Shown: positions 54,826-64,000 of the stretch, piece after piece
Position numbering within the stretch: position 1 is the first letter of the stretch
Layout of the letters: each line of letters starts with the position of its first letter
Origin: Plasmodium relictum
Lineage: Eukaryota; Apicomplexa; Aconoidasida; Haemosporida; Plasmodiidae
Direction of reading: 5' to 3'
Length of the DNA stretch: 64,000 bases
Assembly: GCF_900005765.1 (NCBI RefSeq)
Contig: NC_041682.1
Location: 124,001-188,000 of the forward strand
The notes under the pieces: generated by a model
What the model was told of the DNA's origin: nothing
The model's database searches: none
Seen by the model: only the letters and a program-made list of their open reading frames with translations
Position numbers and translations under genes: made by a program

Positions 54826-56550
54826 TTTATAATTATTAATAAAAGAAAAAGAAAATACAAAAATTAATTTAATTCTTGTTGAAAACAAAAAAAAAAAGAA
54901 AAAGAAAAATATAATTAAAAAATATTAAGGAATAAAGATCAAGTAATACTAAAAAATGAAAAGTAAATATTGAAAAACAGTAAAATATCTTTTATTTTTT
55001 ACATTTTTAATTTATATATCTAATATTTCTGTTAAGAAGTAACAATAAAATAATCTCTATTATTTTTGTTAATTGAAAATATACTTACACATTTATAATT
55101 TCATTTATGTTAAAATATCAATCATAAGTTTCTTTTGTATACAGAAATAAAAAAGAATAAAAAATGAAATAATATAACAATATTAATTATGTTATGATTT
55201 CAATATATATCAATTAAGTTTGATATTGAAAATTTTATAATAATTTATTTAACAACATACACATATTTTTCGCGCAATTAATCTCATAAAATAAAAAAGA
55301 AGACAAAAATACTATTATTTTCCATTATTTCATATTATACCGTTATTACACGTTAGTATTTTTATTATAAGCAAGCTTTTTTTTTTTTAATGACCTGAAT
55401 TGTACATATTTTTTAATGTAAATTATTTATTTTTTTTTTTTTTTTTCTACAAAGCGAAATGAACTTAAACTTTAATTATACTTTACATTCCTACATATAA
55501 TAAAAACTAAAATTACAAATATTCTTTAAATATAGCTTAAAGTCTTTTTTTCTTTATACATTAAAAATACATCTATACATGTGTATAGCAAAGAAAATAT
55601 GAAAACTGTGTATAAGTAAAAATACAGTTTATGTTTTTTCGTTTAGTATACTTAATTTAAAAAAAAAAGGAAAAATAATAAACTTCATTTTTGTTATAAT
55701 ATTTCAATTTACAATAATTAAATTTTTTGCATATCAACTTTTAAAATATATATATATATATAAAATATAAAATTAAATAGACAATATATTGTTCAGTAAT
55801 GCACAATTTTTTCAGTAATTTAAAAATTATTATTAATTTTATTGTATATTTATATAATTAAATACGACATACTTGCTTTGAAAAATACTCCTTTATTTCT
55901 TTTTAAAATACATCTTTTTTTATAATCAAGAAATATACATAATTCTATTTTATGGTTTATATATATATTAAAAAAGATAGATAAAACTAATAATAAATAA
56001 AATTTTTTTAACATTCTTTAAATTTTAAAATAATTCTCTTTTTAGTAAGTAAAACATTTTCTGATTAGAACTTTATTTTGCTCATTACAATTATAATTAT
56101 TGAAATTTATACTATACGTTTTTATAAAAATTTTGTTCTTTTTAGTCATAATCTCTTAAATAAAGAATAAATTCTAAGTTTAACAAATCTAAAAATAAAA
56201 TAATGTTATCTATTTCATTTTTCATTTTTTATTATTATTATCATATTATATTTTTTTTTTAATGTGCACAAAGATTTAAATTTTTTTTTTTTTTTTCTTT
56301 TTTCTTTTTTCCTTTTTCTTTTTTTTTATCAAAATTTAATTTTTTTTTTTATTAAACTACATAGTTTTAACTTAATTTTTTTTTTAAAAAATATAAACTC
56401 AATTCACCTTTCTTTTTTTTATTCTTCTTTTTAACGACTTTGCTTTCATCATAAGTAACTACATTATCTCAAGGAATGCTTTAAGTGCATAAATAACAAT
56501 ATATATATATAACTTATGTTTTATTAGTTATATGTTTTTTATTATGTATA
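54826..56550. promoter_or_regulatory. Divergent region between coiled-coil and RING genes
   Basis: 1.7 kb of A+T-rich DNA between outward-reading genes. An imperfect inverted repeat lies at 55198-55231 (tttcaatat ... atattgaaa). T-rich tracts at 56250-56350 precede the RING gene. No gene is recognised on either strand. Confidence 0.45.
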
Positions 56551-56653
56551 ATGGGAATAATTGGCTCTTCTCTTTCTAATAATCAAAATAATGCCTTTCA
56601 TGATTCTCCTGTAAGGTTTTAAAAAAATGAAAGAAACAATGCTTTATAACTTT

Positions 56654-56701
<48 letters not shown>

Positions 56702-58350
56702 TACTAATCTAAAAATGAGTATAAAAGAAGCAGAGATATAAATGAAATATCTTACCATGATAATTATTTTTATATGTGATATTTTTAAAAATATAGAATT
56801 GTATATATTTTTCAAAATGTTTTATAATTTTCATTTTGCAAATTCACAATTTTTTTTTTTTTAAGCATCCCCGAATTATTTCATTAAACCCATCTTATAA
56901 TAATGTAAAAATATAATTATAAATTAAAAAAAAAAATAATTATTATATATAAGAATAGGTTTATTTAAATTTGTTTTTTTTAAATTATGTTTCTTATTAG
57001 AGATCAGCAAATGAAAACTTGTGTGATTTAATATCACAAGGACCAAATATAAACATTCAGAAAACCTCGGTTGTTCGAAATTCTATAAATTTACGAAGAA
57101 AAACATTAAAATTAGTAAATAATGGAAATAACGTTTATTTAATAAATTTTATTTTTGATTCACTATATGATGTAGAAATGTCTATTTATTTTTGTTGCAA
57201 AGAAGAAATTTCCGAAACACAGGAAGCATCGTATAAATTATAAACATAATTTTTTACTTTTATGCTTTATATTATTTTTATTATTTATTAAAATAATTTA
57301 TATATATATTTATACTTATTTTTAATAAAAATTTTTATTTTCTTATTTCTTTACACTTTTTTTAACTATCATTATGTTTATTTATATGTTTTTTAAATAT
57401 ATATTTAATTGTTTTTTTTTTTTTTTTGTTATTCTGTTTAATAGATATACCCCAACGAAATATAAAACAATTAAAAAAATATTTCCTAAAGAAGTAAATC
57501 AAGTATATATAAGTGAACCAGAAGAAGGAATTGATTTGAAAAATATTGATATAAATGATTTAAAATGTAAACCAAGTTATGAATACACTATACCCATTTT
57601 AATTGTTCTAAAATCTATAGGATCATCTATACCTCAAGCACAATTTAATTTTGCCTATATACAAGAAAATGAAATAAAAGAAAATAATAATGGAAATGAT
57701 AAATATAAAATTGTTCTTTATAGACAAAAAATACAATTTGGTAATAGAAGTTTTGAAGTTCAAGAAATATTTGGTATAGAAAAATCTAATGAGGCACAAA
57801 CTGATCCTGTTAACAATTTTTTATCAGGGAGGTATATTACAATATAATTTAAAAAAAAAAATTACATTGATATTTAAATATAGAATGATACATACAAGTA
57901 TATATATATATATATATATATATATTTTAATATTTTAAAAGGGAATGTGTAATATGCCTTTCTGAAGAAAGAGACACAGCTATTTTACCATGTAGACATA
58001 TGTGCCTCTGTAACTTGGTAATTTGTATTTTATCTTTATATAAATTTCTTTAGTATCATTATTATAATTTTCTTTTCTTTTTTTTCATTTTTTTAAAGTG
58101 CGCCAACATTGTTAGAATGCAAAATACAAAATGTCCTATTTGTAGGCAAGGTATAATGAAAATATTTCGATTTTTTATATAAAATATAGTATAATTCTAT
58201 TAATGATAATAATAAAATAATTAAAAAAAATAAATAAAACAAATTACCAATATCCCATTTTGCATATCACTTTTATTATTAAATTTTACAGCTGTTAGAG
58301 GTTTACTACAAATTTCTATTGAAAATAATAAAGTTACTAATAATACATAA
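56551..58350 (+). CDS. MGRN1-like RING E3 ubiquitin ligase, N-myristoylated, seven exons, 300 aa
   Basis: Exons: 56551-56610, 56866-56904, 57001-57230, 57445-57831, 57942-58017, 58099-58150, 58292-58350. All phases agree. The first residues [11 protein letters not shown] fit a myristoylation signal (Gly2, Ser6). Exons 3-4 match the domain unique to the MGRN1/RNF157/plant LOG2 family: [12 protein letters not shown], then [19 protein letters not shown], and [10 protein letters not shown] just before the RING. The RING is C3HC4 with Cys241, Cys244, Cys256, His258, Cys262, Cys265, Cys276 and Cys279, and contains [12 protein letters not shown], a family hallmark. The tail [12 protein letters not shown] matches the R-x-L-L-Q-I that ends the family's RING region. 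Such ligases attach ubiquitin to membrane proteins, reaching them through the myristoyl group. Exon 2 (13 codons) is the least certain. Confidence 0.88.
56657..56698. repeat. (AT)n microsatellite in intron 1 of the RING gene
   Basis: About 21 uninterrupted AT dinucleotides inside the 255 bp first intron; a shorter run lies in intron 4 at about 57899-57925. Confidence 0.9.
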
Positions 58351-60490
58351 AATGAAAAGAAGTTTTATTATTTAGATATATATTCAGTAAGAATATAAAT
58401 AACTTTATTTTTTGGATTTTATCTGATTTTTTTAAAGGAATATTTAATATTTTCAACATTCTCCACTTATATAAAGTGTATATTTAAGAACATTATTTTA
58501 CAATCATTTTTTTTTTTTTTTGTTATTTCTTGGCATTCTTTTTATTTGTATTTATTTATAGCTAATTTTTTTTCTCTCTAATGAATTAACTTTTATAAAA
58601 TTTCTTTATAATGTAGATTTTGCATTATCTTTAATGAAATATATATACCAACATATAATTTAATACATAGAATGCTTATTTCCCCTTTTTTTTTTATTTT
58701 TGTGAATATTTTTTTTGGTAAATAATTTTTAAAAACTTTTACATTTAAAAAATTTTTTCTAAAAAAACTTATTCTTTCTTTTTTAAAAGTAAATGTCAAT
58801 AAAATATAAAAAAAATTTTATGAACTTCACAAAATATATATCAAAAAGGGATAATATATGAGTATATTTTTTGAAATTGAATTTTATATATTTCTTTTTT
58901 TATCTTTTGTTAAGACAAATTTTCAAAAAATACTTGAGTCATATGGTAAGAATGAAAAAAAAATAGAATTAAAAAAAATATTTTTTAGTAAAATATAGAT
59001 TTTTTTCAATATTAATGAGAAAGCAGTTTTCCATTAAAAGACCAAAAAAAAAAAAAAAATGCAACATTAAAGTGTTTATTTTAATTAATTTTCGTTATGT
59101 TATTTACAACACATATATTTATAATATGAATAACTATATATAATAAAATTATCAGAAAAAGTTCGCTTGTTGCTAGCGTAAAACGTTTTAATACATTTTG
59201 TATTATTAATATATATATAAGTTATTTTTATACATAATATTCATTTTATAATTTCAAGTGTTTATGCACTGTCTTTTAATTTACATGAACTTTTTATATT
59301 GAAGTGTTTAAATCGATATCAATAAGTATTTTAATATTTATGGCTTCTGTAAACATACTTTTCTTATTTGTACTTTTTCTACAATGTTTGAATTAATTTT
59401 TCATGGAATATTTTCTAATTTAATTTTAAATTGTATCTTTTTTTTTTACCGTAAATTTTTTTACTATACAAATTTTTATATAATATATATTTTAATAACA
59501 TTTGCATGCTATTTTTGTTTCCTTAACTTATTTTAAGTATTTCATATAATGGGCCACATAATTAGAAACATTGTAGAAAAAATTAATACAACATTTTAAT
59601 TTTCTTTTTTATCACAAAAATATCTTACTTTTTATTGCATAGGAACATATAAAAATTTATAAACCTTTTTTTATATTTTAGGTTTACTAAATAGTGCATG
59701 TCGGAATATATATTTATAAACTATATAATTAAAATAAATTCCGTTACCAAAAAGAAACACTTATCAATTATTTCTTTTATTTCTAAAAATTATAGTTAAA
59801 AAGAAAATTTTTTCTTTATTGTATTCATTTTTTTTACAATAATATTAAAAAAGAAAGGGAGAAAAAAAAAAATAAAAAAAGAAAAACAGAAAGCGGAAAA
59901 GAAAAAAGAGAAAAGAAAAGCAGAAAGAGAAAAAGAAAAAGAAAAAGAAAAAGAGAAAAAGAAAAGGAAAAAGAAAAAGAAAAAGAAAAAGAAAAAGAAA
60001 AGGAAAAAGAAAAATATAATGAAAAAGAAAGATATATGAAAGGAAAATAAATAAAAAAAAAAAATCAAAATGAATAAAAAAAAAATAAAAACATAAATAA
60101 AAGATATATATGAAAAATAAAGTTAACGTAAAAAAAAAAAAATAAATAGAAAAACATAATATTCAGAAAAAAAATTAAAAAAAAAATTCATATTTTAAGT
60201 TAATGCAGAAAAAAATAAAATAAATTAATCATTTGCTATATTTATATTATAATGTATTCTAAATATAGCATGTGCTAATTTTTTACAAGTGCTTTATGCT
60301 TTAAGAAAAAAAAAAAAAAAATAGAATTTTTTAGATTCACTTTTTTATAAAAAATCATTTTTTCTTTTCTTAATCTTTTATTTAAATAAAAAAATTTTAA
60401 TTATAAAATTAAAATAGCTGTTACTTTTTACAAAAAAAAAAAAAAATAAATTTTTTAATTTAAAAAAAAAAATTGCATAAAATATTAAAA
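58351..60490. other. Intergenic, upstream of the acyl-CoA synthetase
   Basis: 2.1 kb between two plus-strand genes. The open frame at 58593-58799 on the minus strand is low complexity. A slightly less A+T-rich patch (gttcgcttgttgctagcg, 59160-59178) does not fold into anything I recognise. TGCATG occurs at 59503-59508. A purine-rich tract follows at about 59850-60020. No gene is called. Confidence 0.55.
59922..60014 (+). repeat. Homopurine GAAAAA-type tract
   Basis: 93 bases without a pyrimidine on the plus strand, built mainly of GAAAAA hexamers, within a longer purine-rich block that starts near 59850. The reverse frame it leaves open (59796-60068) is only Phe/Ser and not a gene. It lies about 480 bp upstream of the acyl-CoA synthetase start. 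Confidence 0.9.
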
Positions 60491-62668
60491 ATGTTTATTT
60501 TTAATCTTTTTGTTTTATTTTTTTATTTATTTGAAACACCACATTATTATTCAAAGAATCTGACAGGAGGATCATATAGTGAAGTATATGCTAAATCATG
60601 TACAGATGAAGAAATATGCATCTATCATAAAATAGATTATGATAATAAGCCTGCCATAAATTATACGTATACGCATATATTTGAGTTAATTTTGAAGAAA
60701 AATAAATTTAATAATAAAAAGCAAGCTATTATAGAATATGAATGTGGAAAACCTAAGTATTTCTTAACATATGATGCACTTTTTAATAGAATTTTAGGAT
60801 TTAGTCATTCTCTTAATAATTTTGAAGGAGGAGTACCTGTTAAATCATTTGATGAAGAAAAACAAAATAATGGTAAGTTTAGGCTATTAGGAATATATGG
60901 AAGTAATTCTGCCAATTGGATAACTGCAGATTTAGCAGCAATGATAAGTGGTGTTACAACTATAGTAATGCATTCTAAATTTAGTGTTGATGAAATTGTT
61001 GAAATTTTGAGTCAATCAAAGTTGGAATGGCTATGTATAGACCTTAATTTAGTTGAAAAGCTATTAGCTCGTAGAGATGACTTACCAGATTTAAAATATC
61101 TTATAATATTAGATCATGTGAAATCTTCAAATGAAAGTAATGATAAAAAAGAAGAAGATAATCACGAGGTTGATGAAGTTTGTGAAAATGAACAAGAAAA
61201 ATTAAAAAAATTTAATGAATTAAAAGAAATAGCTGATATGTCAGGAATTAAAATAATAAAATTTGAAGATTTAATAAATATTGATGTAGAAACTGTTACT
61301 ATACAAAATAAAAATAAAGATTTTATTTCTAGTATAGTATACACTTCCGGTACTTCAGGAAAACCCAAAGGAGTTATGTTATCTAATAAAAATTTTTATT
61401 ATACTATAGTTCCACTATATGATTTTAGCTTGTTTGCACATGGCGTCGTGAAGCATCTTTCTTACTTGCCCCTTTCTCATATTTATGAAAGAATTAATGT
61501 ATTACTTTGTTTATTAAAGGGATTAGAAGTGCATGTATGGAGTAAAGAAATTAATTATTTTATAAAGGATCTAGCAGAAGCAAAATCAAGTTTTTTAACT
61601 GGTGTACCTAAAGTTTTTAGCAAATTATATACTAATATTATGACAGAGATAAATAAGTTGCCAAAAGTAAAGCGCTTTTTTGTAGGGCAGATTTTAAAAA
61701 TACGTAGATACAATAATAATGGGAAATTTAGTAGATTCATTGAATCTATTACTCGTGTTTCAAAAAAAATCAAGAAGAGAATCAATCCCAACTTAACATT
61801 TATGATAAATGGAGGTGGTAGATTATCTCCTAAAATAGAAAAAGAATTACGCATTTTGTTAGATGCAAAAATTTATCAAGGATATGGACTAACTGAAACA
61901 ACTGGTCCTATATTTTTACAACATAAAAGAGATATGAGTTATAATAGTATAGGTGGTCCTATTTCTAATAATACTTTATTTAAATTAGCATCATGGGAAA
62001 CCTATAAAACTAATGATAAAATACCAAAAGGGGAATTATTAATTAAAAGTGATCAATTATTTAACGGTTATTTTTTAAGAGAAGATCAAACAAAAAATGC
62101 TTTCACAGAAGATGGATTTTATAAAACTGGTGATATAGTTCAAATTAATGAAAATGGATCTCTTACATTTTTAGATAGATCAAAGGGATTAGTTAAGTTA
62201 TCTCAAGGTGAGTATATAGAAACAGAAATGTTAAATAATCTTTATTCTGAAGTTCCTTTTATTAATTTTTGTGTTGTATATGGAGATGAAGATTTAGATG
62301 GGCCGATAGCTATTGTTTCGATAGATAAAGATATATTTACCAAAAGTTTATTAGAAGATGATATTTTAACTAACCAAGGTATTTCTGAAAAAGAATTTTT
62401 AACGTTACTAGATGACGACATGATAAACTCAGACATTTATTTAAATTATGTAAGGACAAAAATGCATGAAGTTTATAAAAAAACTAACTTAAATAGATAT
62501 AATTTAATCAGTACTATTTATTTAACTGTAAAAACTTGGAATACTGATAATTATTTAACTCCTACATTTAAAGTAAAGAGATTCAGTGTATTCAAAGATT
62601 ATTCATTTTTCATTGAAAAGGCTAAAGAATATCACTTTAATTCAAAGGTAGAAACAGTCAAAATATAA
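60491..62668 (+). CDS. Long-chain acyl-CoA synthetase with signal sequence, 725 aa
   Basis: The start is ATG 60491 (MFIFNLFVLFFYLFE); the frame opens slightly earlier but with no ATG. The first 20 residues are a strong hydrophobic leader, so the enzyme probably enters the ER or is membrane anchored. The AMP-binding fold is complete: the P-loop YTSGTSGKPKGVMLSN (about 284-299), then YLPLSHIYERI, GYGLTETTGP (about 464) and DGFYKTGDI (about 541). The fatty-acyl signature region continues with LDRSKGLVKLSQGEYIETE. It activates long-chain fatty acids to acyl-CoA with ATP, feeding lipid synthesis. Plasmodium has an ACS family that is expanded in P. falciparum, with ACS8 near RPB2 on chromosome 2 as I recall; this gene's position suits that locus, but I do not assign the number. 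A short acidic insertion lies at about 216-235. Confidence 0.93.
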   Translation: MFIFNLFVLFFYLFETPHYYSKNLTGGSYSEVYAKSCTDEEICIYHKIDYDNKPAINYTYTHIFELILKKNKFNNKKQAIIEYECGKPKYFLTYDALFNRILGFSHSLNNFEGGVPVKSFDEEKQNNGKFRLLGIYGSNSANWITADLAAMISGVTTIVMHSKFSVDEIVEILSQSKLEWLCIDLNLVEKLLARRDDLPDLKYLIILDHVKSSNESNDKKEEDNHEVDEVCENEQEKLKKFNELKEIADMSGIKIIKFEDLINIDVETVTIQNKNKDFISSIVYTSGTSGKPKGVMLSNKNFYYTIVPLYDFSLFAHGVVKHLSYLPLSHIYERINVLLCLLKGLEVHVWSKEINYFIKDLAEAKSSFLTGVPKVFSKLYTNIMTEINKLPKVKRFFVGQILKIRRYNNNGKFSRFIESITRVSKKIKKRINPNLTFMINGGGRLSPKIEKELRILLDAKIYQGYGLTETTGPIFLQHKRDMSYNSIGGPISNNTLFKLASWETYKTNDKIPKGELLIKSDQLFNGYFLREDQTKNAFTEDGFYKTGDIVQINENGSLTFLDRSKGLVKLSQGEYIETEMLNNLYSEVPFINFCVVYGDEDLDGPIAIVSIDKDIFTKSLLEDDILTNQGISEKEFLTLLDDDMINSDIYLNYVRTKMHEVYKKTNLNRYNLISTIYLTVKTWNTDNYLTPTFKVKRFSVFKDYSFFIEKAKEYHFNSKVETVKI

Positions 62669-63334
62669 AATAAAAATATAAAAAAAATAAATTAAAATAA
62701 GTGAAGAAAAATCAAAAAGAATTTACAGGAAATTAATAAGATAATGATTGCGTATGTATATATATTTTAAAAGAGATTGTATGTAAATATGCTATTTTAT
62801 ACAATTTATATTATTTTAATAGAATTAATTATTATTTTAATTTTAATTTTTTATTTTAATTTTTATTTTTATTTTATTTTTTTTTTTGTTTTTTATGAGT
62901 CTTTATGCCGTAAATAATTAGTATTATATAATGATGCATATATAATACTAAAATATATTTAGTAATGTTTTAATATTTGCTTTAGTTTTTAAAAAAAAAA
63001 AAATTAATTTTTTAAAGAGATATTATAACGAGCACCTTTTTAATTTTTTTGTCGAACTTCACATTTAAAATTGTAAGAAAATAAGATTTTAAAACTCTAT
63101 TGAAAATTTTTTACAGTTCTATCAAAATAATTATTATATATATTTAAATAAAAACAAAATTTACCAATAATAATTTTTAATAAAGGCAAAAGAAATGAAA
63201 AAGAAAAAAGAAAAAAGAAAAAAGAAAAAAGAAAAAAAAAAAGAATAACCATCAAAATAAAAATTAAAAAAAAACTAAAAAATTAAAATTAAAATGCTAA
63301 AGTTGTATACATATGTAATATATATACATATATT
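62669..63334. other. Convergent 3' spacer
   Basis: 666 bp between the stops of the acyl-CoA synthetase gene and the minus-strand gene at the right edge. It contains a GAAAAAA repeat at 63197-63244 (about six units on the plus strand). No gene seen. Confidence 0.6.
63197..63244 (+). repeat. GAAAAAA heptamer repeat
   Basis: About six purine-only units of G followed by five to seven A. Simple repeat in a 3' intergenic region. Confidence 0.85.
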
Positions 63335-63570
63335 TTATTCCTTTGTTTTTTTTTTTGATGGAAAAGGTAAAACATATAAGGTACCGATGGTGTCTACAGC
63401 TAAAATTTTTATTTCATTTTTTTTTTTTTTCTTATTCTTATTTGAGGTATTTTCTGTTAATAAATCTTCTTCTGAGTGATAAAACTGTGCTAAGCATATG
63501 TTATATTCTCCTTCCTTATTTATCTATACCAAAATTAAAATAAAATAAAAATTTGATATGTCAAGTAAAT

Positions 63571-63601
<31 letters not shown>

Positions 63602-64000
63602 AACCTTAATATTTTCAAATATAATTTCATCCTTCAAAAGCTTAGTTGAAACAGGTTCCATTAAAATTTCACTTGATTCCATTATATTTCTTTCAATAAA
63701 TTCGGGTCTAAAAGAAAAAAATAAAATAAAAAATAAAAGATAACTATTATTAAAAAAAAAATTTTATAATAATTTTAATTTATTACAAGCAAGTAGAATT
63801 TTTATTTACTACTAAAAATTGTAAGCACTCATGTAAATTATAACCCTAATAAAAAAGTAAATAATATATATATATATATATATAAAGTATGTATAAGATG
63901 TGAAAAAATAAAATATTTTCTGTTAATATATTTTATTATATATTTTAAAAACTAAAACATTTATGTACTTTGACAGTTATGAACTGAGGTATATCCTGGT
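63335..64000 (-). CDS. Unrecognised gene, last four exons; 5' part beyond the window
   Basis: Reading right to left: exon 64000-63969 (cut by the edge), 63845-63787, 63707-63605, 63523-63335 (stop TAA). Each boundary has GT...AG and the phases agree throughout, giving 127 residues that stay open across four joins. The sequence runs QDIPQFITVK, GYNLHECLQFLVVNKNS, then FIERNIMESSEILMEPVS, ICLAQFYHSEEDLL, a Lys run, and IKILAVDTIGTLYVLPFPS before a basic tail. Alternating hydrophobic residues in the last part suggest beta strands. I recognise no family. The open frames on the plus strand in this region (63294-63543) are shadows of the last exon and flanking Phe-coding T tracts. Confidence 0.7.

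Noticed and set aside
59160-59190. Locally less A+T-rich patch, considered as a small structured RNA
   Set aside because: No stable stem or C/D or H/ACA boxes could be seen by eye.
59796-60068. Minus-strand frame of 90 residues, mostly Phe and Ser
   Set aside because: It is the homopurine tract read in reverse.
63294-63543. Two overlapping plus-strand frames
   Set aside because: They lie opposite the last exon of the minus-strand gene, whose four-exon phase agreement is stronger.

Overview
This window is nuclear chromosomal DNA of a malaria parasite (genus Plasmodium). Three things point there: extreme A+T richness, very long proteins padded with Lys/Asn/Glu/Asp tracts, and short T-rich GT...AG introns around many tiny exons. 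The recognisable genes (VPS45, a Snf2-type remodeller, a DHHC palmitoyltransferase, ORC5, RPB2, an acyl-CoA synthetase) come in an order that, from memory, matches an internal block of P. falciparum chromosome 2. The base composition and the protein sizes would suit an avian Plasmodium, but the species cannot be fixed from sequence alone. I see no rRNA, tRNA, CRISPR array, transposon, virus or toxin gene.

Layout, left to right. A SWEET/MtN3-like sugar transporter (minus) is cut by the left edge. A two-exon 1744-residue WD-repeat protein (minus) follows, then a plus-strand gene with the domain order of the NHEJ protein Ku80, then VPS45 (minus). Next come three genes that may all deal with RNA: a large helical-repeat protein (minus), a two-exon Alba-fold protein (plus) and a second large helical-repeat protein (plus, two exons). 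Then a 1669-residue Snf2/BRG1-type ATPase (minus), a ten-exon DHHC palmitoyltransferase (plus), ORC5 (plus), RPB2 (minus, two exons), a GET2/CAMLG-like membrane protein (plus), a CHERP-like splicing protein (minus), an Asn-rich WD-like protein (plus), a small coiled-coil protein (minus), a seven-exon MGRN1-like RING ubiquitin ligase with a myristoylation signal (plus), and an acyl-CoA synthetase with a signal sequence (plus). The last exons of an unrecognised minus-strand gene run off the right edge.

Genes alternate in strand, giving divergent pairs separated by about 0.6 to 2 kb of A+T-rich DNA and convergent pairs separated by about 0.3 to 0.9 kb. Most genes are unrelated housekeeping functions: transcription (RPB2, Snf2 ATPase), replication (ORC5), splicing (CHERP-like), trafficking (VPS45, GET2-like), protein modification (DHHC, RING) and lipid activation (acyl-CoA synthetase).

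The most notable observation is the Ku80-like gene at 10709-13462, because Plasmodium is generally described as lacking classical non-homologous end joining. All multi-exon models were built by eye from splice signals and reading phase and need transcript support.
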